Both the position numbers and the translations under genes were made by a program. From Roseiarcus sp963774195 (GTDB lineage Bacteria; Pseudomonadota; Alphaproteobacteria; Rhizobiales; Beijerinckiaceae), in the NCBI GenBank assembly GCA_963774195.1, contig CAVZDY010000004.1, positions 62,001 to 126,000 on the forward strand: a stretch of 64,000 nucleotides of DNA. Direction: 5' to 3'. Under the pieces are notes generated by a model. That model was not told the DNA's origin, did no database searches, and was given only the letters and a program-made list of their open reading frames with translations. Positions 43,959 to 53,728 of this stretch are shown here, one piece after another. The first letter of the stretch is position 1, and each line of letters opens with the position of its first letter.

Positions 43959-45224
43959 TTATTGGTAGCCCTTGGGGAAGGGATTGGGTTCGACCAGGTC
44001 GGCGAGTCTCGTAGACGAGGTCGTATTGGCCGTCGGGACGAGCGCGGCCGATAAGGGTGCGCGACCAGAGATGATGGTTCTCGTGGATGCGCACATAGCC
44101 TTCCGGCGCGTCCTTGAACTCAATGCCGGGCGAGGCGGCCGCGATCTTGTCGACGTCGAAGGAGCCCGCTTTCTCGGCTGTGAGTTTCCACAGCCAGGGT
44201 CCGAGATAGGCCGCCTGCGTGACGTCGCCGATGACGGTCTTCTCGCCCCACATTTTCTGGAAGGCGGCGACGAAGGCTTTGTTGTTCGGATTGTCGAGCG
44301 ACTTGAAATACTTCATGCAGGCATAGGCGCCGGCGATGTTCTCGCCGCCGATGCCGTCGATCTCGTCCTCGGTGACCGAGATCGTCAGCAGCGTGTGCTT
44401 GTTCAGATCGATGCCCGCGGCCTTGAGCTGCTTGTAGAATGCGACGTTGGAGCCGCCGACGATGATGGCGTAGATGACGTCGGGCTTGTTCAGCTTGATC
44501 TTGTTGATCACCGAATTGAACTGCGTGTTGCCGAGCGGGAAATACTCCTCGCCGACAACCTTGCAGCCGGTCAGATGGTTTTCGATGTGCTTGCGCGCGA
44601 TCTTGTTCGACGTACGAGGCCAGATGTAGTCCGAGCCGAGCAGGTAGAAGGTCTTGGCGTTTTTCGTCTTGTTGACCCAGTCGAGGCCGGCGATGATCTG
44701 CTGCGTCGCCTCCTGGCCGGGTAGATCACGTTCTTGGACTGCTCGAGGCCCTCGTAGAATGTGGGGTAGTAGAGCATCCCGTTGTATTGCTCGAACACGG
44801 GAAGCACGGCCTTGCGCGAGGCGGAGGTCCAGCAGCCGAACACGGCCGCGCACTTGTCCTCGACGAGCAGCTTCTTGGCCTTTTCGGCGAAGGTCGGCCA
44901 GTCGCTGGCGCCGTCTTCCTGGATGACCTTGATCTGACGGCCGAGCACGCCGCCGGCATCGTTGATTTGCGAAATCGCGAGCTTCTCGGCCTCGACCGAG
45001 CCCGTCTCGCTGATCGCCATCGTGCCCGTCACCGAATGCAGAATGCCGACAGTCACCTCTTTGTCGGTGACGGCGAGGCCTGTCGTGTTGACCGCGGAGG
45101 TGGCGGGAACGTCGGCGAAGGCGGAGCGGGTAAGGAACATAGACATCGCCGGCAGCGCGGCCATCCCCATCAGCAATTTTCGGCGCAACGGCGAGGGTAC
45201 GCTCGGATCGCGAACGTCTTTCAT
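43959..45224 (-). CDS. urtA: Amide/urea ABC transporter substrate-binding protein, UrtA/FmdD type, two frameshifts
   Basis: About 421 residues once repaired, the family's usual length. Twin-arginine-containing signal (LRRKLLMGMAALPAMSMFLT, processed near AFA). Mature part has EVTVGILHSVTGTMAISE, GCWTSASRKAVLPVFEQYNG, GLDWVNKTKNAKTFYLLGSD and DVIYAIIVGGSNVAFYKQL, characteristic of urea/short-chain-amide binding proteins. One base is missing near 44721 (TAC-CCGGCCAG where TAC-nCC-GGC-CAG is expected). One extra base lies near 44003-44010, after which the frame ends LVEPNPFPKGYQ. It captures substrate in the periplasm for UrtBCDE. Confidence 0.88.
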
Positions 45225-45308
45225 TGAGACCTCGGAACTGGAGTGCGGGCCTTACGTTGTGGGGCCCCTAAGCGCTCACAACATCGCCAACAACGAGCCT
45301 GACCCGCA

Positions 45309-45326
45309 ATACGCAAAATTGCGTAT
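45309..45326. promoter_or_regulatory. Inverted repeat in the divergent urtA / sensor-kinase promoter region
   Basis: Perfect 8-bp arms atacgcaa / ttgcgtat around a 2-base centre. A further ttgcg-c-cgcaa symmetry follows at about 45329-45339. Placed midway between urtA (start 45224) and the hybrid kinase (start 45362), it is a good candidate operator for the LuxR-type regulator encoded at 48759. Confidence 0.5.
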
Positions 45327-45361
45327 GTTGCGCCGCAATATCGCGGTTAGGCTCTTTAGTC

Positions 45362-48300
45362 GTGCGGGTTCCCCTCGCCGACAGCCCGGAGGAGCCATTG
45401 GGCGCGAGCCAACGGATCGATCTCGTAAGACGCAACTATAATCAGTGGGTTGCGGACCAGACCCTGGAAGATTACGCGTTGCGCTTCACCGCCAAGAGCG
45501 CGCGCCGCTGGTCGGCCGCGCAGGTGGCCAACACCGCGCTCGGGGCCGATCTTCGTTTCTCGCCCTCGAGGCGATCGGGGGCGCGCTCACGCTAAATTGC
45601 GGCGTCGTCAACGCGGTCTCGGCGATCCTCGTCGTCAGCGCGATCATCTTCGCCTGCGGCTTGCCGATCGCCTATTTCTGCGGCGCGCGGCGGCGTCGAC
45701 ATTGACCTGCTGACCCGCGGCGCCGGCTTCGGCTACATCGGCTCGGCCATCACCTCGCTGATCTACGCGAGCTTCACGTTCATATTCTTCGCCATCGAAG
45801 CGGCCATTCTCGCGACCGCACTCAATGTGTGCTTCGGCGTTCCAGAGCCGATCGGCTTCGTCGTCGGAGCCGTTTCGATCATTCCGCTCGTCACCTTTGG
45901 CGTGACGTTGATCAGCCGGTTTCAGCTCTGGACCCAACCCTTCTGGATCGTCCTGCATATTCTGCCCTTCGCCGCGATGGCGATGACGGATGGCCAAGCC
46001 TTCGGCGACTGGACGCGATTTGCCGGAGTGCACGGTGGTCTCGACCATTTCGACCTGCGCCTGTTCGGCGCCGCGGCGTCTGTTGTGTTCGCCCTCGTCG
46101 TGCAGATCGGCGAGCAGGTCGACTTCCTCAGGTTTCTGCCGCAGCAGCAGCGGCCGACAGACTATAGTTGGTGGCTGGCGCTGATCTCGGGGGGGCCTGG
46201 CTGGATCGGCGTTGGGGCGGTCAAGCTGCTGGCCGGATCGTTCCTCGCTTATTTCGCGCTGCGTCACGGCGACACCGCCGAGCACGCAGCCGATCCGACC
46301 CACATGTATTTGAACGCCTTCGGAGCGATCGGCGGACGGCCACTGGTCCCGCTGGCGCTGACCGGCCTCTTCGTCCTGCTCTCGCAGACGAAGATCAATG
46401 TCACCAATGCCTATGCCGGGTCGATCGCCTGGTCGAATTTCTTCTCCCGCCTTACGCACAATCACCCCGGCCGGGTCGTCTGGCTCGTGTTCAACGTGAT
46501 GGTCGCGGTGCTGCTGATGGAGGTCGGCGTTTACAAAACGCTGGAGCACACGCTCGCACTCTATTCCAACGTCGCCGTCGCCTGGGTCGGCGCGCTCGTC
46601 GCCGATCTCGTGATCGTCCGGCCGCTCGGGCTGCGCCCGCAGGCGATGGAGTTCAAGCGCGCGCATCTCTACGACATCAATCCCGTCGGCGTCGGCGCGA
46701 TGCTAGTCGCCACCTTCGCTTCGTTAGCCGCATTCTATGGTTTATTCGGCGCCCTGCTGGCGGCGCTGGCCCCCTTCGTGTCGCTCGCCGTCGCGATGGT
46801 CGCGGCGCCGGCGCTCGCGTACGCCACGGGCGGCCGATACTACATCGCCCGTCAGCCCGAACAAAACCGGACGTCTCTGCACGAGATCAAGTGCTGCATT
46901 TGCGAACACGAATTCGAACCCGAGGACATGGCGTCGTGCCCGGCCTACGCCGGCCCCATCTGTTCGCTGTGCTGCTCGCTCGACGCGCGCTGTGGGGACC
47001 TGTGCAAGCCGCATGCGCGGATGAGCGCCCAGATCGCCGCTTTCGCGGGAAAGGCTCTGCCGCCTGGCGCCTTCGGACGCCTCAACAGTCAACTCACCCG
47101 CTATCTCACGACCCTCTCGATTACTGGAGGGCTGTTCGGGCTGACGCTGTTTCTGATCCATCTCCAATTCCAGATGGGCTCGGCCAAGGGCGAAGCCGAA
47201 CTCTCCGCCGTGCTGTGGAGAGTCTTCTTCGCGAGCTTCATCATTCTCTCGATCGTCGCCTGGCTCTTCGTGCTGGCGCAGGAGAGTCGACGCGGCGCCG
47301 AGGCGGAATCGAAGCGTCAGACCGCTTTGCTGATGCAAGAGATCGAAGCGCATCAGCGCACCGACGCGGCATTGCAGAAAGCCAAGGAGTCCGCTGAAGC
47401 CGCGAATCTCGCCAAGAGCCGCTATGTCGTGGGCCTCAGCCACGAATTGCGCTCGCCGCTCACCGCCATCAGCGGTTACGCTCAATTGCTGGAGCAGGAC
47501 GCCATGCTGCATGACCGCGCGCGCGACCAGGTCCGCGTCGTACGGCGCAGCGCGCAGCATCTCTCCGGCCTGATCGACGGCATCCTCGACATCTCCAAAA
47601 TCGAGGCGGGCCGGCTGCATCTGTCGCGGGACCAAGTCCGGCTGGCGGACTTCCTCGACCAGCTCGTGGCGATGTTCCGCATTCAGGCGGCGGAGAAAGG
47701 CCTCGAGTTCGTCTTCAAGCGTCCCGATAACCTGCCGCCGCTCGTCTACGCCGACGAAAAGCGGCTGCGCCAGGTGCTGATCAATCTGCTCTCCAACGCC
47801 GTCAAGTTCACCCGGCATGGCTATGTCGGGCTCTCGATCGCTTATCGCAGCCCCGTCGCCGAGTTCGAGATCGTCGACACGGGGCCCGGCATCGTGACCG
47901 ATGAGATCGATCGCATCTTCGAGCCCTTTCAGCGAGGATCGCTCGGCGTCACGCAGCCGCATACCGGCACCGGCCTCGGCTTGACGATCTGCAAGCTGCT
48001 CGCGGGCGTCATGGGCGGCAACCTCGTCGTGAGCAGCACCCCGGGCCTCGGCAGCCGCTTCAAGGTGACGCTGATACTTTCCGAGGTGCGTGAGCCGGCG
48101 TCGATCGCTCCGCTCGCGGCGCCCATCTTCGGCTATCACGGTCCGCGCAAGACCATCCTGATCACGGACGACGATCCTGTGCAGAGGGACGTGCTGCGCG
48201 CGGCGCTGGAGCCTCTCGGCTTCATCACGATGAGCGCCGGCGACGCCGAAAGCTGCTTGCAGCTCGCCGAGCACTGCCAACCCGACCTCTTCACCCTCGA

Positions 48301-48769
48301 CGTCTCGATGCCGGGCGAAGACGGCTGGGCGGTTGCCCGCAAGTTGCGCCAAGGACGCCACCGCGATGCGTGCATCGTCATGATATCCGCGAGCGCGCTG
48401 GAGCCGCAGAGCACGACCCTGGCGCAGACCTTGCATGACGAATATCTCATGAAGCCCTACGACATTCCGCGCCTCTTGGAGGTGATCGGCCACCTCCTGA
48501 AGATCAAATGGCGGCACGACGCCGAGGTCGTCGGCGCGCCTGTGTGGCGCCCCCAGGCCTACGAGACGCCGCCGGAGAACGTGCTGGAGGAATTGCGGCA
48601 GCTCGGCGAGGTCGGCCATGTGAAGCGACTTCAGTCGCGGCTCGATGAAATCCGCGTTGGCGAACCTCGCTACACCCTTTTTGTCGCGCGGATGCGGCTG
48701 TTGGTCGACCGCTTTGATTTCGACCAGTTCCTCTCGTCCCTGCGGCCGACCTCCCGCCATGACGCCTGA
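45362..48769 (+). CDS. Permease-coupled hybrid sensor histidine kinase / response regulator, frameshifted at the N-terminus
   Basis: About 1,135 residues once repaired. The N-terminal half is a polytopic permease-like domain with about a dozen membrane segments (for example LLTRGAGFGYIGSAITSLIY, TLISRFQLWTQPFWIVL). Then comes a nine-cysteine segment (46892-47020), two more membrane segments, a histidine kinase (SHELRSPLTAISGY, LINLLSNAVKF, GTGLGLTICK) and a receiver (ITDDDPVQ, LDVSMPGEDGW). GTG start at 45362. The frame is broken near 45545-45555 (two surplus bases) and near 45690 (one surplus base), yet both sides are conserved. Divergent from the amide transporter, so it likely senses amide or urea through its transporter-like domain. 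Confidence 0.85.
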
Positions 48770-49685
48770 CGGCCAAGCCTCCGCGGTCGTCCTCGTCGTT
48801 GACGACTGGCCCGATACGGTGAGAATGCTGACGGACGCGATTGACGCCGCCGGCATGACCGTCGTCGTCGCGCTCGACGGCGCTTCGGCGATCCGGATCG
48901 CAAGAAGAATGACGCCCGACGTTGTTCTCCTCGACGCCCAGATGCCGGGGATCGACGGGTTCGAGACCTGTCGCCAACTGAAATCGGAGCCGAAGATGAC
49001 CGGCGTTCCGATCATCTTCATGACCGGGCTTTCGGAAACTGGGGACATCGTTCGCGGCTTCGAAGCGGGCGGCGCCGACTATCTGACCAAACCGATCGTC
49101 ATCGAGGAGATGCTCGCGCGGATTCGCGCCCACATCGCCGGCGCCCGCCTCATGCGCAGCGCCCGCGCGGCGCTCGACGTTTCCGGCCGCATGCTCTTCG
49201 CGGTCGATCGAGCCGGCGCAGTCATTTGGGCGACCGCGAGGGCACAAGAACTCCTCGCCACGGTTCGCGGTTCCAACGAGACGGCGCCCGACATCGCCGC
49301 GCCCTGGTCGTCCTGGCTAAGGGACGTCGCCACGCAGCGAGAAGCGGTCCCGGCGACGACGCCGGCGCAGACGCAAATTGGCGACACGCGCCTGGCTTAT
49401 GTCGATCGCCTGGGGCCCGAGGAGTTCCTGCTGCAATTTCTGCCTCCAGAGTCCCCTGCCCCGGCCCGCGACCTCAGTCGCGAGCTTGGCCTGACCGAGC
49501 GGGAAGGTCAGGTCCTGCAATGGCTCACCAAAGGCAAAACCAATCGGGATATTGCCCAAATCCTCGGTCTCAGCCCGCGAACGATCGACAAGCACCTCGA
49601 GCAAATCTACGCCAAGCTCGGGGTGGAGAATTGCACCGCTGCGGCAGCAGTCGCTGCGAATCTCGTCCGCGAGGTCAAGCGCTAG
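48759..49685 (+). CDS. LuxR-family response regulator paired with the hybrid kinase
   Basis: 308 residues: receiver 10-130 (LVVDDWPDTVRML, phospho-acceptor in VVLLDAQMPGIDGF, FMTGLSE, LTKPI), a middle segment of about 100 residues that may be a small sensor domain, and a C-terminal LuxR helix-turn-helix (LTEREGQVLQWLTKGKTNRD, LGLSPRTIDKHLEQIYAKLG). The ATG at 48759 overlaps the kinase stop by 11 bp, so the two are translated together. Probable activator of the divergent urt-fmd operon. Confidence 0.9.
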   Translation: MTPDGQASAVVLVVDDWPDTVRMLTDAIDAAGMTVVVALDGASAIRIARRMTPDVVLLDAQMPGIDGFETCRQLKSEPKMTGVPIIFMTGLSETGDIVRGFEAGGADYLTKPIVIEEMLARIRAHIAGARLMRSARAALDVSGRMLFAVDRAGAVIWATARAQELLATVRGSNETAPDIAAPWSSWLRDVATQREAVPATTPAQTQIGDTRLAYVDRLGPEEFLLQFLPPESPAPARDLSRELGLTEREGQVLQWLTKGKTNRDIAQILGLSPRTIDKHLEQIYAKLGVENCTAAAAVAANLVREVKR

Positions 49686-50098
49686 TGCAGAAGTCACGCT
49701 ATTTGAGACACGATCTGGCGGAGACATATCGTCCACTTGATCGCCGGTAAATCTCTGGTGCGAATGCCCCTCTCCCGCGAACTGCGGCACGTTGCACGGC
49801 GAACAGGCGGTATCGACCCAAGGGAGACGTTTGCCCCGGCTAACGCTGTTGCCCGGGCCTCGAGCTTGCCCTCCCCTTGCAACGACAGCACGATCGCCCA
49901 GTAACCTTCCGCGAAGCAGCGCAACTCGATCTGCCGATTTGTTGATGCGTGGAATAAAACGTGGCAATCGAGTTTCAGATCAAAAGGCGGCCGGCCGTCG
50001 CCGGCTCCGTTGGGAGGAAACGATGCTTCGCAAAACGCGGCTCGCAATCGTGTGGCTGGACGTGCGCAGCAAAGCCGCCAAAGTTTGAGGGCTTCGGA
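49686..50098. other. Intergenic region, no gene recognised
   Basis: 413 bp between the amide-sensing regulator and the sugar kinase. No open frame has protein-like composition and no clear terminator hairpin with T-run is visible. It should hold the promoter for the PfkB-kbaZ-ROK genes. Confidence 0.4.
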
Positions 50099-51046
50099 AT
50101 GAAGAAGATCATCACCATCGGCGAGATCGTCGTCGAGATCATGGCCGTCGAGCCAGGAAACGGCTTCCGCGCCCCGATCCAGCTTGTCGGCCCCTTCGCC
50201 TCAGGCGCGCCCGCGATATTCATTGACCAGGCGGCTCGGCTAGGCCAGCCATGCGGCATCGTCAGCGCCGTAGGCAACGACGATTTCGGAGCGCTCAATG
50301 TCGAACGGCTGCGCGCAGACGGCGTCGACGTATCCGCCGTCGGCGTGCATCCAACCGCTGCCACAGGCAGCGCCTTTGTGCGCTATCGCCCGGACGGCGA
50401 GCGCGATTTCATCTTCAACATCAGGCACAGCGCCTGCGCCGCCATTGGCGTGACGCCGGAAGCGGAAAGTTTGATCGAGACCGCCGAGCACCTGCACGTG
50501 ATGGGCTCGGCGCTGTTTTTCGATGGTGTCGTGTCGGCCAACATCGAGGCGACGGCGCGCATCAAGGCGAAGGGCGGCGCCGTCTCTTTCGACCCCAACA
50601 TACGCAAGGAGATGCTCGATCTTCCGGGCGTGCGCGAGGCGCTCGGCCATGCGCTGGCGAACGCGGACCTCTTCATGCCGAGCGGATCGGAGCTTTTTCT
50701 CTTCACTGAAGCGGCAGACGAGAAGGGCGCCGTCGCAGAGCTTTTCGCCCGCGGCGTGAAGGCGATCGTCGTCAAGCGCGGCGCGCAAGGGGCGACCTAC
50801 TACGATCGCTCCCGCGAGGTTTCGATGCCCGCCTTCCCAGTCGAAGAAGTCGATCCGACCGGAGCTGGCGACTGTTTCGGCGCAGCCTTCGTCACCTGCT
50901 GGCTGCGCGGCATGGAGCCGGAGAAGGCGCTTGCTGTCGCCAACGCGGCGGGCGCGCTGGCAGTGAGCGCCAAAGGCCCGATGGAAGGCGCATCCACCAT
51001 GGCCGAGATCGAGGCGTTCCTGGCGAAGAGAGGGGTTGCGATATGA
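50099..51046 (+). CDS. PfkB-family sugar kinase
   Basis: 315 residues. N-terminal IGEIVVEIMAVEPG and the C-terminal PfkB signature DPTGAGDCFGAAFV with its catalytic aspartate. The start follows GAGGG; upstream in-frame codons lack family similarity. The next gene overlaps by 4 bp and encodes a KbaZ/GatZ-type protein, so the substrate is probably tagatose 6-phosphate or a related ketose phosphate giving the 1,6-bisphosphate. Confidence 0.88.
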   Translation: MKKIITIGEIVVEIMAVEPGNGFRAPIQLVGPFASGAPAIFIDQAARLGQPCGIVSAVGNDDFGALNVERLRADGVDVSAVGVHPTAATGSAFVRYRPDGERDFIFNIRHSACAAIGVTPEAESLIETAEHLHVMGSALFFDGVVSANIEATARIKAKGGAVSFDPNIRKEMLDLPGVREALGHALANADLFMPSGSELFLFTEAADEKGAVAELFARGVKAIVVKRGAQGATYYDRSREVSMPAFPVEEVDPTGAGDCFGAAFVTCWLRGMEPEKALAVANAAGALAVSAKGPMEGASTMAEIEAFLAKRGVAI

Positions 51047-52338
51047 GCGTCGCGAAGCCTCTCGCCGCCCTGCCCGCCCGATTTGCGAATGGCGCGAAAG
51101 CCGGCGTCGCTTCGATCTGCTCGGCCCATCCGCTGGTGATCAGGGCCGCGCTTCTCGAAGGGCGCGCCGCCAATTCAGACGTGTTGATCGAAGCCACCTG
51201 CAACCAGGCCAACCAGGAGGGCGGCTATACCGGCATGAGACCCGCCGACTTCCGCCGGTTCGTGGAAGAGATCGCGGCGCAGATCGGCTTCGACACCGGC
51301 CATCTCATTCTCGGCGGCGACCACCTCGGACCCAACCCCTGGAAAGGCTTGCCCGCCGCAGAGGCAATGGAGCGCGCGGAAGCCATGATCGACGCCTATG
51401 TGCGAGCGGGCTTCACGAAAATCCATCTCGACACGTCCATGGGCTGCGCAGGCGAACCGGCGGCGCTGCCGGACGCCGTGACGGCCGAACGCGCCGCGCG
51501 CCTCGCCAAAGTGGCGGAAAGGGCCGCTGCGGAAGCCGGGTTCGGCCCCCCGGTCTACATCATCGGCACCGAGGTCCCGATTCCCGGCGGCGCCATGGAG
51601 GCGCTCGACCACATCGAGCTTACGACGCCGGAGGCGGCGATCGAGACAGTCGAGGTTCATCGCAAGGCGTTTGCCAAGCTCGGCCTCGAGGATGCGTTCT
51701 CTCGCGCGATTGGGGTCGTGGTGCAACCGGGCGTCGAATTCGGCAATGAGAATGTCATAGTCTACGACAGCGCCAAGGCCGCCGGATTGAGCGCCGTGCT
51801 TCAGCGCATGCCGCAGTTTGTGTTCGAGGCGCATTCGACGGATTACCAGCCGCAAGAGGCGCTCCGCTCGCTCGTCCAAGACGGCTTCGCGATCCTGAAG
51901 GTTGGTCCTGGCCTCACCTTCGCGTTACGCGAGGCGCTGTACGGCCTCGACCGTATCGCGGCTTTCCTCGATGGGCTGCCGGAAGAAGAGACGCTGCAAG
52001 GCAAGATGGAAAAGCTTCTGCTTGCCGAGCCGAAGAATTGGGAAAAATACTATCACGGCGGCGCGCACGATCTGCGCCTGCAGCGGCACTTCTCCTACAG
52101 CGATCGTATCCGGTATTACTGGCCGCACGCACAAGCCGTCGCCGCCGTCGACGCGCTGATGAAGCGCCTCGATGGCCGCGCAATCCCCGAAACGCTCATC
52201 AGCCAGTATCTCACCAAGCTGTATCCGGCGGTAGCGGCCGGCGAGGTCCAAGCCACGCCGAATGCGCTGATTGTCGAGGCGGTGCGCACTGTCGTACGCG
52301 ACTACAACAAGGCGACATTGCCGATGGCACGCGCTTGA
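51043..52338 (+). CDS. gatZ: D-tagatose-bisphosphate aldolase KbaZ/GatZ-type subunit
   Basis: 431 residues, the usual length. Family motifs: SICSAHPLVIRAAL, ATCNQANQEGGYTGM, GGDHLGPNPWK, KIHLDTSMGCAG, EAHSTDYQP, KVGPGLTFALREALY. In enteric bacteria this subunit supports the catalytic KbaY/GatY aldolase that splits tagatose 1,6-bisphosphate to dihydroxyacetone phosphate and glyceraldehyde 3-phosphate. No KbaY/GatY homologue lies in the window, so it may work with a distant partner or have its own activity. Translationally coupled to the PfkB kinase. Confidence 0.9.
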   Translation: MSVAKPLAALPARFANGAKAGVASICSAHPLVIRAALLEGRAANSDVLIEATCNQANQEGGYTGMRPADFRRFVEEIAAQIGFDTGHLILGGDHLGPNPWKGLPAAEAMERAEAMIDAYVRAGFTKIHLDTSMGCAGEPAALPDAVTAERAARLAKVAERAAAEAGFGPPVYIIGTEVPIPGGAMEALDHIELTTPEAAIETVEVHRKAFAKLGLEDAFSRAIGVVVQPGVEFGNENVIVYDSAKAAGLSAVLQRMPQFVFEAHSTDYQPQEALRSLVQDGFAILKVGPGLTFALREALYGLDRIAAFLDGLPEEETLQGKMEKLLLAEPKNWEKYYHGGAHDLRLQRHFSYSDRIRYYWPHAQAVAAVDALMKRLDGRAIPETLISQYLTKLYPAVAAGEVQATPNALIVEAVRTVVRDYNKATLPMARA

Positions 52339-52473
52339 TCATGCATATTGGTCGGCGCAGCGCCGCTGTCACACTCCCGAGTGCGGCGACCCGGACCGCG
52401 ACAACGCCGCTTGGAAATTCTCCTGGAAGGTTGTATCCCCAAGGGTGACGCAAGACTTATCGTTGCGTGGAAA

Positions 52474-53691
52474 ATGCCGTTTGCAGGAACTAATCTTGAT
52501 CAAGGCCAAGTCTACAACCGTAGGCTGCTACTCGAAGCGATAAGGGTCCACGGTGCGCTTTCCCGTGCGGATCTCACGCGGCTAACTGGACTTGCGCCGC
52601 AGACGATATCGAATATATCGGCGACTTTGACGGACGCAGGCTTGCTGCTCGCCGAGCGACGAAATGGCAGCGGTCGAGGCCAGCCTCCAACGGACCTCCG
52701 TCTGAATCCGAAAGGCGGCTATGCCTTCGGTGTTTCGATCGACAATCGTCGGCTCTTCGCCGTTTTGGTCGACATTGCCGGCAATCGATTGGGGGAGATC
52801 GAGGACAGGCTTGACGATACGTCGCCGTTGGCGGTGCTGCCGAAAATCGCGTCGGCGATTGCGAGCTTGCGCAAGATCGTTCCTATGCCAGCCGATCGTG
52901 TTCTCGGAACCGGCATTGCGATGACCGGCCTTACCACGCATGGCAGCTTTATTGGTCTCGCCCCCGATGAAATCACCTTGCAATGGTCCGGTTTTCCCCT
53001 GGAAAGCGAGCTCGAAGCGGCGCTTGGCATGCCGATTTTCACCGACAATGACGCGCGCGCCGCAGCTGTGGGCGAGGCCTTCTACGGCGAAGGGCGGAAG
53101 TATCGGGATTTCGTTTATATCTACTTCGGCGTTGGTGTCGGTGGCAGCATGATGAATGCCGGTCAACCCTTCCGCGGCAGCCAGGGGCGCGCGGGCGAAT
53201 TTGGCCATGTCATTGTCGAGGCGGGTGGCAAACTGTGTTCTTGCGGCAATCGCGGCTGCCTTGAGCAATATGCATCGATGGGATCGGCATTGCAGGCTAT
53301 CGAGTGCGGGTCTGATGATCTGACTACCCAGGACCAACTGGTCCGGGCTTTTGCCAATCGAGATCCCGGTCTCATGCGTTGGATTGACGCCGCAGCGGTC
53401 CATCTACGCACCGCCATCGTCAATCTTGAGAATATTTTCGACCCTCAGATTGTTTTGCTCGGCGGGATCATTCCAGAGCCGCTTCTCGAGGCCATCATAG
53501 AACGGATCGCGCCGTTGCCGCGCACCGTTTCCAGCCGGCGGGCGGGCAATTCGAGGCGCATCGTGAAATCCAGCCTCGGTCCTGCCATACCGGCCATGGG
53601 AGCGGCGTCGCTGGCGCTTTTCGACGCCACCAGCGCAAATTTCTCGCTTCTCTTCAAGAAGAACGCGACTTCGAACACGGCTTCGATTTGA
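52474..53691 (+). CDS. ROK-family transcriptional repressor (NagC/XylR type)
   Basis: 405 residues: N-terminal winged helix (LLEAIRVHGALSRADLTRLT, LAPQTISNISATLTDAGLL) followed by a ROK sugar-binding domain with the zinc motif CSCGNRGCLEQ and GHVIVEAGG. It probably represses the local sugar genes until a sugar or sugar phosphate binds. The ATG at 52474 is preferred because the upstream codons lack similarity; its Shine-Dalgarno is weak. It faces the transporter operon; a palindrome at that operon's promoter (58764-58778) is a candidate binding site. Confidence 0.9.
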   Translation: MPFAGTNLDQGQVYNRRLLLEAIRVHGALSRADLTRLTGLAPQTISNISATLTDAGLLLAERRNGSGRGQPPTDLRLNPKGGYAFGVSIDNRRLFAVLVDIAGNRLGEIEDRLDDTSPLAVLPKIASAIASLRKIVPMPADRVLGTGIAMTGLTTHGSFIGLAPDEITLQWSGFPLESELEAALGMPIFTDNDARAAAVGEAFYGEGRKYRDFVYIYFGVGVGGSMMNAGQPFRGSQGRAGEFGHVIVEAGGKLCSCGNRGCLEQYASMGSALQAIECGSDDLTTQDQLVRAFANRDPGLMRWIDAAAVHLRTAIVNLENIFDPQIVLLGGIIPEPLLEAIIERIAPLPRTVSSRRAGNSRRIVKSSLGPAIPAMGAASLALFDATSANFSLLFKKNATSNTASI

Positions 53692-53728
53692 TTGCGAGGA
53701 CAATCTGAAGTATGTGATGGCGCGACGG

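Noticed and set aside
43345..44853. Reading urtA-urtB as a single 502-residue fusion protein
   Set aside because: The frame passes from urtA into the wrong frame of urtB after an indel; the true urtA end (NPFPKGYQ then stop) is visible in the neighbouring frame.
46742..49048. Minus-strand 768-residue frame
   Set aside because: Antisense shadow of the hybrid histidine kinase and its regulator; no domain recognisable.
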